From: Streptomyces pristinaespiralis
GTDB taxonomy: Bacteria > Actinomycetota > Actinomycetes > Streptomycetales > Streptomycetaceae
Length of the DNA: 64,000 nt
Reading direction: 5' to 3'
Assembly: GCF_001278075.1 (NCBI RefSeq)
Contig: NZ_CP011340.1
Span: 2,108,001-2,172,000 of the forward strand
Below, piece by piece: positions 10,725 through 23,274 of the stretch (its first letter is position 1; each line of letters starts with the position of its first letter). The notes beneath the pieces are model-generated. The model had not been told where the DNA came from, ran no database searches, and saw only the letters and a list, made by a program, of their open reading frames with translations. The translations under genes and the position numbers were made by a program.

Positions 10725-11992
10725 TCGCAAGGGATCTCCACACGCAGCAGGGTCGGTCCACCGGGCGGGCTGGACAGGGAGATTGTGCCATCGAGCACCG
10801 ACACCCGGTCCGCGAGTCCGGTCAGCCCGCTGCCCCGCTCCGCGTCGGCTCCTCCCCTGCCGTCGTCGCGGACCTCGAGCGCGAGCAGGCCGCTCTCGTG
10901 GCGGCCCGTCACCTCGGCACGGCCCGCCCCGCTGTGCTTGCCGATGTTCGCGAGGGCCTCGCAGACCACGAAGTACGCGGCGGCCTCGACCGCCTCCGGC
11001 AGCCGGCCCGGCAGATCGACCGAGACGTCCACCGGGACGGCGGACCGGTCGGCGGCGTCGGCGACGGCGGCACCGAGGCCGTGGTCGGCGAGGACCTGGG
11101 GGTGGATGCCCTGGATGAGGTCGCGCAGTTCGGCCAGCGCCTTGCCCGCCTCGTCGTGCGCCTTGGCGAGCTGGTCGGCGAGCGGACCCGGCGGGGCGTC
11201 GAGGCGTGCGAGTCCGAGGGTCATGGAGAGGGCCACCAGCCGCTGCTGGGCGCCGTCGTGAAGGTCGCGTTCGATCCGGCGCCGCTCCGCCTCGAAGGCG
11301 TCCACCAACCGGACCCTGGAACGTACGAGTTCCGCGACCTGCTCCTGCCGCTCGCCGTCCGCCGGCGCGAGGAGGGCCCGGGTCAGCTCGGCGCGCCCGG
11401 CGGCGACAGCGCCGAGGACGTAACCGCTCACGGCGAGCGTGAGCAGCCCGACCAGCGCGGCGGCGGACGCCTGCGGCCACGAGGTCGCGAGCCACAGCTT
11501 GAGCACCCGCACCTCTTCGCCCCCGCCCACCGTGGCCATCACCAGCGGTGTGCCCAGCAGACCGAGGGGCACGCCGAGCACGACCGCGGCCACCAGCAGG
11601 TCCAGCGGCCAGAGCACGGTCGCGAGGACCAGCGTGAAGCCCAGTTCGCGCCAGGTCGCAGGCTCCCGGAAGCGGGTGCGCGCCCATACCGCCGGCCCGG
11701 GCCCGTCCGGGGCCCGGTGCGGGCTGCGGGCCGGCCTGCCGTCGACGAGCCGTAGCCTGCGCCGCTCGACCGCCGCCACCGGCAGCCCCAGGAGCGCCAG
11801 CAGGGCGAGCAGCGGCAGCCCGACGAGCACGACCGCGAGCACACCGCCGAGGGCGACGCCCACGAGGAGCACCATGAGCACGGCGAGGCCGACGGGCGCG
11901 CTGCTGAGCAGATATCCGGCCGCCCGCCAGGGCCATGCCGTGAGCAGGAAGCGGGGGTGCGCGAGAGCCTGCCGCACGGTGAGGAGACGCAT
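10700..11992 (-). CDS. Two-component sensor histidine kinase, HisKA_3 type
   Basis: Membrane sensor kinase of about 430 residues from the ATG at 11992 (a GTG at 12001 is an alternative). Four or more hydrophobic segments occupy the first ~200 residues (two early helices, then two around VLWPLDLLVAAVVLG). The dimerisation/phosphorylation region is ERRRIERDLHDGAQQRLVAL with the phospho-His in DLHDG. The HATPase domain has its N box at EALANIGKHSG and G boxes DDGRGG and GSGLTGL. It phosphorylates the overlapping response regulator. The signal is unknown; short-loop sensors of this layout often monitor the envelope. An 18-base palindrome upstream suggests autoregulation. Confidence 0.93.
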   Translation of the reverse strand: MRLLTVRQALAHPRFLLTAWPWRAAGYLLSSAPVGLAVLMVLLVGVALGGVLAVVLVGLPLLALLALLGLPVAAVERRRLRLVDGRPARSPHRAPDGPGPAVWARTRFREPATWRELGFTLVLATVLWPLDLLVAAVVLGVPLGLLGTPLVMATVGGGEEVRVLKLWLATSWPQASAAALVGLLTLAVSGYVLGAVAAGRAELTRALLAPADGERQEQVAELVRSRVRLVDAFEAERRRIERDLHDGAQQRLVALSMTLGLARLDAPPGPLADQLAKAHDEAGKALAELRDLIQGIHPQVLADHGLGAAVADAADRSAVPVDVSVDLPGRLPEAVEAAAYFVVCEALANIGKHSGAGRAEVTGRHESGLLALEVRDDGRGGADAERGSGLTGLADRVSVLDGTISLSSPPGGPTLLRVEIPCEWRTEHFA

Positions 11993-12050
11993 GCGGATCA
12001 CCGTAGAAGCCCGGGCCGTGCCGCAGCCATCCGTCCAGGCGGACAACGAG

Positions 12051-12068
12051 GGTAGGGCCTGCCCTACC
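12051..12068 (-). promoter_or_regulatory. Palindrome upstream of the two-component operon
   Basis: GGTAGGGC-CT-GCCCTACC, a perfect 8-bp inverted repeat with a 2-base centre, about 60 bases upstream of the sensor kinase start. Position and symmetry fit a dimeric response-regulator site; binding by the adjacent LuxR-type regulator is inferred. Confidence 0.45.
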
Positions 12069-12221
12069 TTCCATTTGTCCTGATTCATCGTCCATTTCGG
12101 CATTTACGCATTCGCGCCCGGATGCGCTCCGGTTGCCGACGGCCGGCGACGGGCTCACCATGGGGAACAGGCTCTGCTCATGACGGAGCGTCACCCGGAC
12201 GGCCGCCCCCGATGCGACTCC

Positions 12222-12237
12222 ATCTCATATGTGAGAT
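12222..12237 (+). promoter_or_regulatory. Inverted repeat at the promoter of the XRE-MurA gene
   Basis: ATCTCA-TATG-TGAGAT lies 12 bases before the ATG at 12250. No Shine-Dalgarno sequence precedes the ATG, and TAGCCT at 12237-12242 could act as a -10 placing the transcript start at or beside the ATG, so a leaderless mRNA is possible. The gene's own helix-turn-helix domain is a candidate ligand. Confidence 0.4.
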
Positions 12238-12249
12238 AGCCTCGCGGTC

Positions 12250-13779
12250 ATGTCAGACGACTACCTCGTACGTATCGGCAAGCTCATCCGTGACGCCCGG
12301 CAACATCGTGGCTGGACACAGACGCAGCTCGCCGAAGCACTCGGCACCAGCCAGAGCGCGGTGAACCGCATCGAGCGCGGCAACCAGAACATCAGCCTTG
12401 AGATGATCGCGCGCATCGGCGAAGCGCTCGACAGCGAAATCGTCTCTCTCGGTTATGCCGGCCCGATGCATCTGCGCGTGGTCGGCGGGCGCCGGCTCTC
12501 CGGCTCCATCGACGTCAAGACGAGCAAGAACGCCTGCGTGGCACTGCTCTGCGGTTCCCTGCTGAACAAGGGCCGCACGGTGCTGCGCCGCGTCGCCCGG
12601 ATCGAAGAGGTCTACCGGCTGCTGGAGGTCCTGGGCTCCATCGGGGTACGGACCCGTTGGATCAACGACGGACACGACCTGGAGATCGTTCCGCCGGCCG
12701 GCTTCGACATGGACTCGATGGACGTGGAGGCCGCCCGCCGGACCCGGTCCATCATCATGTTCCTCGGTCCCCTGCTGCACCGGATGGACAACTTCCGCCT
12801 GCCGTACGCCGGCGGCTGCGACCTCGGGACGCGGACCATCGAGCCGCACATGATCGCCCTGCGCCGCTTCGGCCTGGACATCACGGCGACGGAGGGCATC
12901 TACCACGCGGTGGTGGACCGCTCCGTCTCCCCGGGGCGTCCCATCGTGCTGACCGAGCGCGGTGACACCGTGACCGAGAACGCGCTGCTGGCGGCCGCCC
13001 GGTACGACGGCGTCACCGTCATCCGCAACGCGTCCTCCAACTACATGGTCCAGGACCTGTGCTTCTTCCTGGAGGCGCTCGGCGTCAAGGTCGAGGGCGT
13101 CGGCACGACGACACTGACCGTGCACGGCGTCCCGAACATCGACGTCGACGTCGACTACTCCCCCTCCGAGGACCCGGTCGAGGCGATGAGCCTGCTGGCC
13201 GCCGCCGTCGTGACCGAGTCCGAGCTGACGATCCGCCGGGTGCCGATCGAGTTCCTCGAGATCGAGCTCTCGGTGCTCGAGGAGATGGGCCTCGACCACG
13301 ACCGCACCCCCGAGTACGCCGCGGACAACGGGCGCACCCGGCTGGTGGACCTGACCGTGCGGCCCTCCAAGCTCGAGGCGCCCATCGACAAGATCCACCC
13401 GATGCCGTTCCCCGGCCTGAACATCGACAACGTGCCGTTCTTCGCGGCGATCGCCGCCGTGGCCCAGGGCCAGACCCTGATCCACGACTGGGTCTACGAC
13501 AACCGGGCCATCTACCTGACGGACCTCAACCGCCTCGGCGGCCGGCTCCAACTCCTCGACCCGCACCGCGTCCTGGTGGAGGGCCCGACCCGCTGGCGCG
13601 CCGCCGAGATGATGTGCCCGCCCGCGCTGCGCCCGGCGGTGGTGGTCCTTCTCGCGATGATGGCCGCCGAGGGCACGTCGGTGCTGCGCAACGTCTACGT
13701 GATCAACCGCGGCTACGAGGACCTGGCCGAGCGGCTGAACTCGGTGGGGGCGCAGATCGAGATCTTCCGCGACATCTGA
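12250..13779 (+). CDS. murA2: MurA-like UDP-GlcNAc 1-carboxyvinyltransferase with N-terminal XRE domain
   Basis: A 509-residue fusion. Residues ~8-65 are an XRE/Cro helix-turn-helix (RIGKLIRDARQHRGWTQTQL, then GTSQSAVNRIERGNQNIS). Residues ~75-505 are an EPSP-synthase/MurA domain. MurA adds enolpyruvate from PEP to UDP-GlcNAc, the first committed step of peptidoglycan synthesis. The catalytic Cys is kept (Cys190 in AGGCDLGTRTIEPH, the place of Cys115 in E. coli MurA), and the substrate-binding Lys-Asn is in TSKNACVALL. It resembles the second MurA-like gene next to aconitase in other streptomycetes (recalled as SCO5998). The DNA-binding domain suggests a regulatory or autoregulatory role; whether it is enzymatically active is not shown here. 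Confidence 0.9.
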   Translation: MSDDYLVRIGKLIRDARQHRGWTQTQLAEALGTSQSAVNRIERGNQNISLEMIARIGEALDSEIVSLGYAGPMHLRVVGGRRLSGSIDVKTSKNACVALLCGSLLNKGRTVLRRVARIEEVYRLLEVLGSIGVRTRWINDGHDLEIVPPAGFDMDSMDVEAARRTRSIIMFLGPLLHRMDNFRLPYAGGCDLGTRTIEPHMIALRRFGLDITATEGIYHAVVDRSVSPGRPIVLTERGDTVTENALLAAARYDGVTVIRNASSNYMVQDLCFFLEALGVKVEGVGTTTLTVHGVPNIDVDVDYSPSEDPVEAMSLLAAAVVTESELTIRRVPIEFLEIELSVLEEMGLDHDRTPEYAADNGRTRLVDLTVRPSKLEAPIDKIHPMPFPGLNIDNVPFFAAIAAVAQGQTLIHDWVYDNRAIYLTDLNRLGGRLQLLDPHRVLVEGPTRWRAAEMMCPPALRPAVVVLLAMMAAEGTSVLRNVYVINRGYEDLAERLNSVGAQIEIFRDI

Positions 13780-13792
13780 GCCACGGACGCGC

Positions 13793-13822
13793 GGTGTGCC
13801 CCGGCGCGGGCCGGGGCACACC
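13793..13822. terminator. Terminator after the XRE-MurA gene
   Basis: GGTGTGCCCCGGC / GCCGGGGCACACC, a perfect 13-bp stem with a 4-base loop, 14 bases after the TGA stop. It is shared with the convergent GH127-like gene ending at 13878. Confidence 0.85.
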
Positions 13823-13877
13823 CCCGTCCGCACCGTCGTACCGGCTCCGGTGCGACGGTGCGACGGTGCGGGCCGCA

Positions 13878-16706
13878 TTACGCGAACCGGGCCCGCCGGG
13901 CCGTTTCCTCGACGCGTCGGCGCTGGGACTCCGTCATCAGGGTGTCGCCGACCCAGCGGGCCGTCACCGAGCCGACGTGCCTGCGGAATGCCGCCTGGGA
14001 GGCGAAGGGGGCGGCGGCCCACACCTCGTCGAGGAAGGACGTGCCGTCGCTCCGCCGGGGGTTCTCGACGCCCGAGTCGAGACCGGCGAAGACGATGCGC
14101 GGCTCCTCCCGCCGGAAGTACGCGTGGTAGGCGTGCGTCGTGCCCTCGAAGAACGGGGCGATCCCGACCCCGTCGAGCAGGAAGTGCAGCGGCCGGCCCG
14201 GCACGGGTGTGAGTGCCTGCACCAGGTCGCCCGACAGCGACGCCGAGGGGAAGAGACCGAACCTCAGGAACTCACGCTGCTCGTGCCGCGCCACCAGGTG
14301 CACGGGCCCGTACATCAGGCACTGCACGTCGTGGTCGTCCAGCGCCGGTTCGGTCCGCAGGGTGAAGGGCATCGAGATCTCGACGGTGTCTCCGTCGCGC
14401 CAGGCGCGGGAGACGGTCAGGTAGCTGCCCGGCGCCGCTCCGCCGTGGTGCGCACGGCCGTTCACGCGTACAAAGAAGCCGGCGTCCGCCCAGTGCGGCA
14501 CCCGCAGGTGCAGGTCGAACGTCCCTGATCCCGCGATCCGGAGCGTCGAGCCCTGCTCGTACGGGAACCGGGTCGTCTGCGTCACCCGCACGCCGCGGTC
14601 GGTCCAGTCCAGCGTGGATGCCATGTACAGGTTCACGTAGAGGCCCGAGCCGTCGCGGGTACGGAAGTAGACCGAGTCCTGGTACTTCGTCGCGCTCTCG
14701 ATGCCGGTGCCCTCGCAGCAGGTCGTTCCCTGCTTCGGCGTGAAGTCCCGGACCGCGCCGGGCGCGAGGCCGATGAAGTACGTCATGAGCGGCAGTTCGG
14801 CGTCGGCCAGGTCCTGCTTGGAGCCGAGGATCTGGTTGAACAGCGTCCGCTCGTAGTGGTCCGCGTACTTGGGGTCCTGCTCGTGGAGGAACAGCAGCCG
14901 GCTCAGCTTCAGCATGTTGTGCGCGCAGCACGTCTCCGCGGTGGTGTCGCCGAGCGTTCCCGCGATGACCCCGGCGTCACGCCAGAACTCGCCGGTGCTG
15001 GTGCCGCCGATGCCGTACATCCGGGTCGGGACGACCATGTCCCAGAAGTTGCGGGCGGCTGTCAGGTAACGCTCCTCGCCGGTGGCGTCGTGGAGCCGGA
15101 TCAGGCCGGTGAAGATCGGGATGTGCTGGTTGGCGTGCAGCCCGCTGAGCACGTCGCGGTTCTCCGCACAGGCGTCGATGAGCGGGTCCAGGTCGAACAT
15201 CCGGGCCAGCTCGAGGTGTTCGGCCCTGCCGGTGAGGGAGTGGACGTCGACGACCGCCTCGACCATTCCGCCGTACTCCCCGCTGGAGAAGAGGCCCCAC
15301 ATCCGCCGGCGTGTGGCGGAGGGGAGCAGGGCCAGCCGGGAGTGCATCCAGTCGCACATGCCCGAGGCGAGGTCGAGCGCGCGAACGTCGCCGGTGCTCA
15401 GGTGGGCGTCCAGCAGTCCCTTGAGGATCTTGTGCGCGGTGTAGTACGGCGCCCATACGACCGTGTAGTCCGGGGAGGTCATGCTCTCCAGCGTGATGAA
15501 CTGGGTCTCGGGATAGGCCGCGAGAAAGCCCGGGTGCGTCGGGCGGCCCCAGGTGCGGCGCAGCACGGCGGGGCCGTTGCGGTCACCCGCGTCGGCGAAG
15601 CTGCCGCCCGCGGTCTCCTCCAGCGGGTACGACGCCACGTCCCCCGCGCCCGCCGCGCACTCGTGCGCCGGCCGGCCCTGAAGTTCCGAGAGCTCCGTCG
15701 GCGTCAGGGCGCGGGACCAGATGTCGAGCCCGCAGAAGGCTCCGGCGTACACGGGGTCAAAGGCGTAGTTCGAGCGCCCGAGCCAGTTGTTGGCGAGCTG
15801 CCCGAGGACGGCGGGGTTCAGCGTCATACCGCTGCGCGTACCGACGGCGACGCCGTCGACGTGGAGCGTGCCGACCGATCCCCTGAGGGTGACGGCGACG
15901 TGGCTCCACCGGTTCAGGGGCAGCGGGGCGGTGCCGTCGATGCCCTGCTCCTGGGCGGCGCCTGCGGTGGTGATCGCGAAACGCGGGACACCGGCGGCAT
16001 CGCTCTGCGCCAGGTAGAGGTAGCGGTCGGTGCCGTCTCCGAAGTCCCAGACGCGGGCCCAGTTCGCGGAGTGGGCCGGCCTGACCCATACGGCGATCGT
16101 GAGGTCGGACGCTCCGCCCAGCACGGTCGCGGGGAGGTCCACGAACTGGTAGGACCCCCGGGGGTTCTCGGCCGCGGTGGTGAACCGCCCCGGAACGCTG
16201 AGCACCGCGGGGTCGCGGCGCAGCGCCTCGCGGCACTCGGCGAGTCCGTCCACCATCGTGCCGATCTTGTCGGCGAACACCTGCTCCCTGGTGCTGACAT
16301 ACGCCTGGGACAGCATCGAGAGGAAGTGCCCGGTGAAGTGGCCGCGCAGATTGCCGCGTGCCTCACCGTCGAGTCCCTCCCAGCCGCCGGGCGCGACGGC
16401 GCCGCGTGTCGACAGTCCCGCGTTCGCCCGGAACACCTGGAGCAGCCGGTGGACGTCGTAGCTCCGCCCGAAGTCGAGCACGAGCGACCGTTTGTCCGCG
16501 AACAGGCCGGCGCCGAGCGCCGCGTCACCGAGAGGGAAGGGTTGTGCCGTCCACATCGATGGGGTGGCCGGCGCAGCGGGACCGGGACCGGCCGCCGTCA
16601 CCAGCGAGGCCGCGGACGCCGTCCCGGCCGAGGACCCCAGCAGGGGCAGTGCGCCGACCAGGGACGCGCCGGCGAGGAATTGGCGGCGGCCGAACGGTGA
16701 GGACAT
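13878..16706 (-). CDS. GH127-like (DUF1680) glycosidase with inserted LamG domain, Tat-exported
   Basis: A 942-residue secreted enzyme. The N-terminus is a twin-arginine signal (FGRRQFLAGASLVGALPLLG), with AAGGAG upstream. The (alpha/alpha)6 GH127-type fold, typified by beta-L-arabinofuranosidases, starts at about residue 45 but is interrupted at ~172-347 by a LamG/concanavalin-like domain (DLTIAVWVRPAHSANWARVW to DIWSRALTPTELSEL). It resumes with MTSPDYTVVWAPYYTAHKIL. The metal/nucleophile residues of GH127 are present: Glu591 and Cys593 in AETCCAHNMLK, and the Cys663-Cys664 pair in GTTCCEGTG. It probably trims arabinose from plant or actinobacterial polysaccharide. It diverges from a GH2 gene with the same unusual insertion, and both share upstream sites. 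Substrate is inferred only from the family. Confidence 0.88.
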   Translation of the reverse strand: MSSPFGRRQFLAGASLVGALPLLGSSAGTASAASLVTAAGPGPAAPATPSMWTAQPFPLGDAALGAGLFADKRSLVLDFGRSYDVHRLLQVFRANAGLSTRGAVAPGGWEGLDGEARGNLRGHFTGHFLSMLSQAYVSTREQVFADKIGTMVDGLAECREALRRDPAVLSVPGRFTTAAENPRGSYQFVDLPATVLGGASDLTIAVWVRPAHSANWARVWDFGDGTDRYLYLAQSDAAGVPRFAITTAGAAQEQGIDGTAPLPLNRWSHVAVTLRGSVGTLHVDGVAVGTRSGMTLNPAVLGQLANNWLGRSNYAFDPVYAGAFCGLDIWSRALTPTELSELQGRPAHECAAGAGDVASYPLEETAGGSFADAGDRNGPAVLRRTWGRPTHPGFLAAYPETQFITLESMTSPDYTVVWAPYYTAHKILKGLLDAHLSTGDVRALDLASGMCDWMHSRLALLPSATRRRMWGLFSSGEYGGMVEAVVDVHSLTGRAEHLELARMFDLDPLIDACAENRDVLSGLHANQHIPIFTGLIRLHDATGEERYLTAARNFWDMVVPTRMYGIGGTSTGEFWRDAGVIAGTLGDTTAETCCAHNMLKLSRLLFLHEQDPKYADHYERTLFNQILGSKQDLADAELPLMTYFIGLAPGAVRDFTPKQGTTCCEGTGIESATKYQDSVYFRTRDGSGLYVNLYMASTLDWTDRGVRVTQTTRFPYEQGSTLRIAGSGTFDLHLRVPHWADAGFFVRVNGRAHHGGAAPGSYLTVSRAWRDGDTVEISMPFTLRTEPALDDHDVQCLMYGPVHLVARHEQREFLRFGLFPSASLSGDLVQALTPVPGRPLHFLLDGVGIAPFFEGTTHAYHAYFRREEPRIVFAGLDSGVENPRRSDGTSFLDEVWAAAPFASQAAFRRHVGSVTARWVGDTLMTESQRRRVEETARRARFA

Positions 16707-16756
16707 GGGGGGTGTGCTCCTTGGTTGTCCGGCCGTCGAGCACGACGCGCCTCAAC

Positions 16757-16788
16757 GTTCGAAATACCGAACATTGTGCGGTATTTCG
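16757..16788. promoter_or_regulatory. Operator-like repeats near the GH127 start
   Basis: GTTCG-AAATAC-CGAAC (16757-16772) is a palindrome of IclR-like form. CGAAATACCG (16760-16769) recurs in inverted orientation as CGGTATTTCG (16779-16788). The pair is 51 bases upstream of the GH127-like start. Confidence 0.5.
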
Positions 16789-16901
16789 CTGACCCGCCGA
16801 AGAATGTCGCTCCCGTGAGCCCTCGTCAACACCCCCGCCGGGAACAGGACATGCTGCCCTCGGGACCGTTGACACACCCCCCTCGCGTCACTACCGTCCC
16901 C

Positions 16902-20937
<4,036 letters not shown>

Positions 20938-20974
20938 GCCGGCCGGTTGTTCACGTCCGGACGGCGAAAACCGA

Positions 20975-21020
20975 CGCGCCCCTTTCCGGCCCGCGCGCCT
21001 GCGGCTCGGAAAGGGGCGCG
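20975..21020. terminator. Bidirectional terminator between GH2 and rsrR
   Basis: CGCGCCCCTTTCCG / CGGAAAGGGGCGCG, a perfect 14-bp stem with an 18-base loop, between the convergent genes. Confidence 0.8.
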
Positions 21021-21037
21021 CTCTTAGGTCCGGGTCC

Positions 21038-21520
21038 TCATGCGTCCGACGCGGTCAGCCATTGCTTGATGCCGGCCAGCGCGCCGGGGCCGTAGTCCGA
21101 TCCGACACCCTGGACCAGATCAGCGATCGAGACGGCGCGCAGTGCCGCTCGCCATGCCGCGTCCGCCCCGGCCATCGCGCGGGCGATCGCGCAGGGCGCC
21201 GTGCACGACTCGGCCGGGGTGGCCAGCGGGCCCCTCTGGCGGATCTCCGTGCAGGTGAAGGCCTGGCCGGGACCGTCGACCGCCTCGACCACGTCGAGCA
21301 CGGTGATCGAGGCGGGTTCCCTGGTGAGCACGTACCCGCCCGCCTTGCCCTGCACCGAACGCACGAGCCCCGCGCGCGACAGGGCCTGCAGCTGCTTGGC
21401 CAGATAGCTCGCCGAGACGTCGTGCAGCTCCGCCAGCCGGGTCGCCGGGACGGGCTCCTCGACCGATGTGAGCACGACGCAGCAATGCAGGGCCCACTCG
21501 ACTCCGCCGGACATCTTCAC
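21038..21520 (-). CDS. rsrR: Rrf2-family [2Fe-2S] redox regulator, RsrR-like
   Basis: A 160-residue winged-helix Rrf2 regulator. From the GTG at 21520 it begins MKMSGGVEWALH, placing Glu8, Trp9 and His12 exactly as in Streptomyces venezuelae RsrR, whose [2Fe-2S] cluster is held by two Cys of one subunit and Glu and His of the other. Cys90, Cys106 and Cys110 (FTCTEIRQRG, ESCTAPCAIARAM) supply the Cys ligands. The recognition helix lies in HDVSASYLAKQLQALSRAGLV. As in S. venezuelae, the gene diverges from an NmrA-like NAD(P)-binding protein across paired operators, so orthology is likely. It should switch DNA binding by one-electron redox change of the cluster. Confidence 0.9.
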   Translation of the reverse strand: MKMSGGVEWALHCCVVLTSVEEPVPATRLAELHDVSASYLAKQLQALSRAGLVRSVQGKAGGYVLTREPASITVLDVVEAVDGPGQAFTCTEIRQRGPLATPAESCTAPCAIARAMAGADAAWRAALRAVSIADLVQGVGSDYGPGALAGIKQWLTASDA

Positions 21521-21544
21521 TCGGTCACTCTAACGACGCGCTTG

Positions 21545-21594
21545 ACTCGGACAAGACATGTCCAAGTATAGTCTCGGACAGAACGTGTCCGAGT
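21545..21594. promoter_or_regulatory. Tandem RsrR-type operators in the rsrR/nmrA gap
   Basis: Two inverted repeats of the same sequence: ACTCGGACA-N5-TGTCCAAGT (21545-21567) and CTCGGACA-N5-TGTCCGAG (21573-21593), with centres 27 bases apart. A possible promoter for the plus-strand gene, TTGACT (21542-21547) with TATAGT (21567-21572), is wrapped by the sites, and TATACT is readable on the minus strand. Redox-controlled, autoregulated divergent expression is inferred. Confidence 0.7.
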
Positions 21595-21664
21595 TAGCTG
21601 GATGCGGCCCGCACGCGGGGACGTATGCCATATTGCGGACATATCCCACGACGAAGGGCATGTC

Positions 21665-22393
21665 ATGAAGTTCGCGGTCATCGGCGGTACCGGGCTCATC
21701 GGGTCCCAGGTCGTCGACCATCTGAACGCCGCCGGCCACGAAGCGGTGCCGCACGCACTGTCCACCGGGGTCGATGTCATCAGCGGCCAGGGACTGGACG
21801 AGGCGGTGGCGGGGGCGGACGTCGTCGTCAACCTCACCAACTCACCGACCTTCGACGAAGCCTCCCCGGCCTTCTTCAGGACCTCGATGGAGAACCTTCT
21901 GGCCGCGGCGGAGAAGGGCGGCGTCCGTCACTTCGTCATCCTGTCGATCGTCGGGGTGGACCAGGTGCCCGAGCTCGACTACTACCGGGCCAAGGTGCTC
22001 CAGGAGGACATCCTCAAGGCCGGACCGATCCCCTACTCGATCGTCCGCGCGACCCAGTTCATGGAGTTCATCGACGCGGTCATGTCCTGGACCGCCGACG
22101 GCGACACCGTCCGGCTGCCCGCCACGCCGATCCAGCCGATCGCCTCCAAGGACGTGGCCCGCGCGGTGGCGGAGGTCGCCGCGGGCGCCCCGCTGCAGGG
22201 CGTGCACAACATCGCCGGCCCCGAGATCTTCGCCCTGGACGAGCTGGGCCGGATCACCCTGGCCCACCACGCCGACGGCCGCACCGTCGTCACCGACCCC
22301 GCCGCCGGCATGTTCGGCACCGTCAAGGGTGACGTCCTCACCGACAAGGACGCCCACCTCGCGCCCACCCGCTACGCCGACTGGCTCTCCTGA
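21665..22393 (+). CDS. NmrA-like NAD(P)-binding protein (SDR superfamily)
   Basis: A 242-residue Rossmann-fold protein of the atypical SDR/NmrA group. The dinucleotide motif is MKFAVIGGTGLIGSQVVDHL (GGTGLIG at residues 8-14). The catalytic Tyr-x3-Lys of classical SDRs is only hinted at (DYYRAKVLQ). The ATG is preceded by GAAGGG at 6 bases. It is divergent from the RsrR-like regulator with shared operators, matching the arrangement known in S. venezuelae, where this partner is the main target. It may sense the NAD(P) redox state or reduce a quinone-like substrate; the function is not established. Confidence 0.88.
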   Translation: MKFAVIGGTGLIGSQVVDHLNAAGHEAVPHALSTGVDVISGQGLDEAVAGADVVVNLTNSPTFDEASPAFFRTSMENLLAAAEKGGVRHFVILSIVGVDQVPELDYYRAKVLQEDILKAGPIPYSIVRATQFMEFIDAVMSWTADGDTVRLPATPIQPIASKDVARAVAEVAAGAPLQGVHNIAGPEIFALDELGRITLAHHADGRTVVTDPAAGMFGTVKGDVLTDKDAHLAPTRYADWLS

Positions 22394-22405
22394 GCAGCAC
22401 GAAGG

Positions 22406-22430
22406 CCGGGGGCGGGCAGCCCGCCCCCGG
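22406..22430. terminator. Hairpin terminator after the NmrA-like gene
   Basis: CCGGGGGCGGG / CCCGCCCCCGG with a 3-base loop, 12 bases after the stop and convergent with the lipoprotein gene. Confidence 0.75.
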
Positions 22431-22431
22431 G

Positions 22432-23274
22432 TCAGCGGGTGCGGACCGCCGTGACCGTGAAGCGTTCGACCTCCGCGATGTGTCCGCCGGTGGACGCGAC
22501 GACCGTCAGCACCGGGTCGGCGGCGCCGGTGAAGGAGACGGTCGACCTCCACGGTTGGCTGTTGCCGCCCGCCGACATGCAGCACGAGGTGCCGAGCAGG
22601 TCCCGCGACGACGGCTGGCGCACGTCCACGCGGACGCTCTCGTCCACGCCGGTGATCCGGCCACCGACCGTCATCGGGGACCGCGCCACGGAGCCGTAGG
22701 CGGGCGTGGTCATCGAGAACGTCGTGTCGTCGGTGCCGACCACCTCCCACGGGGCGTCCGGACCGGTACCGAAGCGCACCAGGTGGATGACGGCCGCGGT
22801 TCCCGTGCTCTCCGCACCGCTCAGGCCGACGCCGATCCGGGCCTCCCTGCCCTCGACGGCCCGTGAGGTGACCCGGTCGACGGCCTCGAAGCCCAGGTAG
22901 TGCCGGGTGAAGGAGAGGGCGGTCTGCTCCGGGTCCAGGTGCCAGGGCTGGTGGCCGCCGGAGCGGAAGGCACGCTCCCACTCGCGGGCCTGGGTGAGTG
23001 TCGTGAAGGGCCACAGCGGCTGGAGGTCCGAGAAACCGGGCAACGGCGAGCTGCTTGCCGGCGAGGACGCGGTCGCCGAGGGCGTGCCCGGCGCGGTGGT
23101 GGCCGGCGGGTCGGGCGCGGGCGCGGACTGAGGGGGCGAGGACGTCGCGGTCCGGGAGGACGGCGGTTCCGACGCTCCGGCCGGCCCGCCGGAGCCCGTG
23201 CAGCCGACGAGTGCCCATACGGTCATGACCGTCACGGCGACGAGCCGGAACGGAAGCGGGAGCCTGGTGTTCAT
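22432..23274 (-). CDS. Putative lipoprotein with C-terminal Gmad2-like beta domain
   Basis: A 280-residue predicted lipoprotein. The start ATG at 23274 has GGGGGA just upstream. The signal MNTRLPLPFRLVAVTVMTVW ends with lipobox ALVGC (Cys25), so it would be anchored to the outer face of the membrane. A Ser/Pro/Thr-rich spacer covers ~26-85. The folded part has no recognised enzyme motif. Its last ~90 residues (SPMTVGGRITGVDESVRVDV onward) look like the immunoglobulin-like Gmad2 domain found in spore-germination and envelope proteins. A CC pair occurs at LGTSCCMSAGG. Function unknown. Confidence 0.75.
   Translation of the reverse strand: MNTRLPLPFRLVAVTVMTVWALVGCTGSGGPAGASEPPSSRTATSSPPQSAPAPDPPATTAPGTPSATASSPASSSPLPGFSDLQPLWPFTTLTQAREWERAFRSGGHQPWHLDPEQTALSFTRHYLGFEAVDRVTSRAVEGREARIGVGLSGAESTGTAAVIHLVRFGTGPDAPWEVVGTDDTTFSMTTPAYGSVARSPMTVGGRITGVDESVRVDVRQPSSRDLLGTSCCMSAGGNSQPWRSTVSFTGAADPVLTVVASTGGHIAEVERFTVTAVRTR

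Noticed and set aside
10068..12194. One 708-codon protein including the response regulator
   Set aside because: Upstream of 10724 the frame is only the shifted frame of the histidine kinase gene; the regulator starts at GTG 10724.
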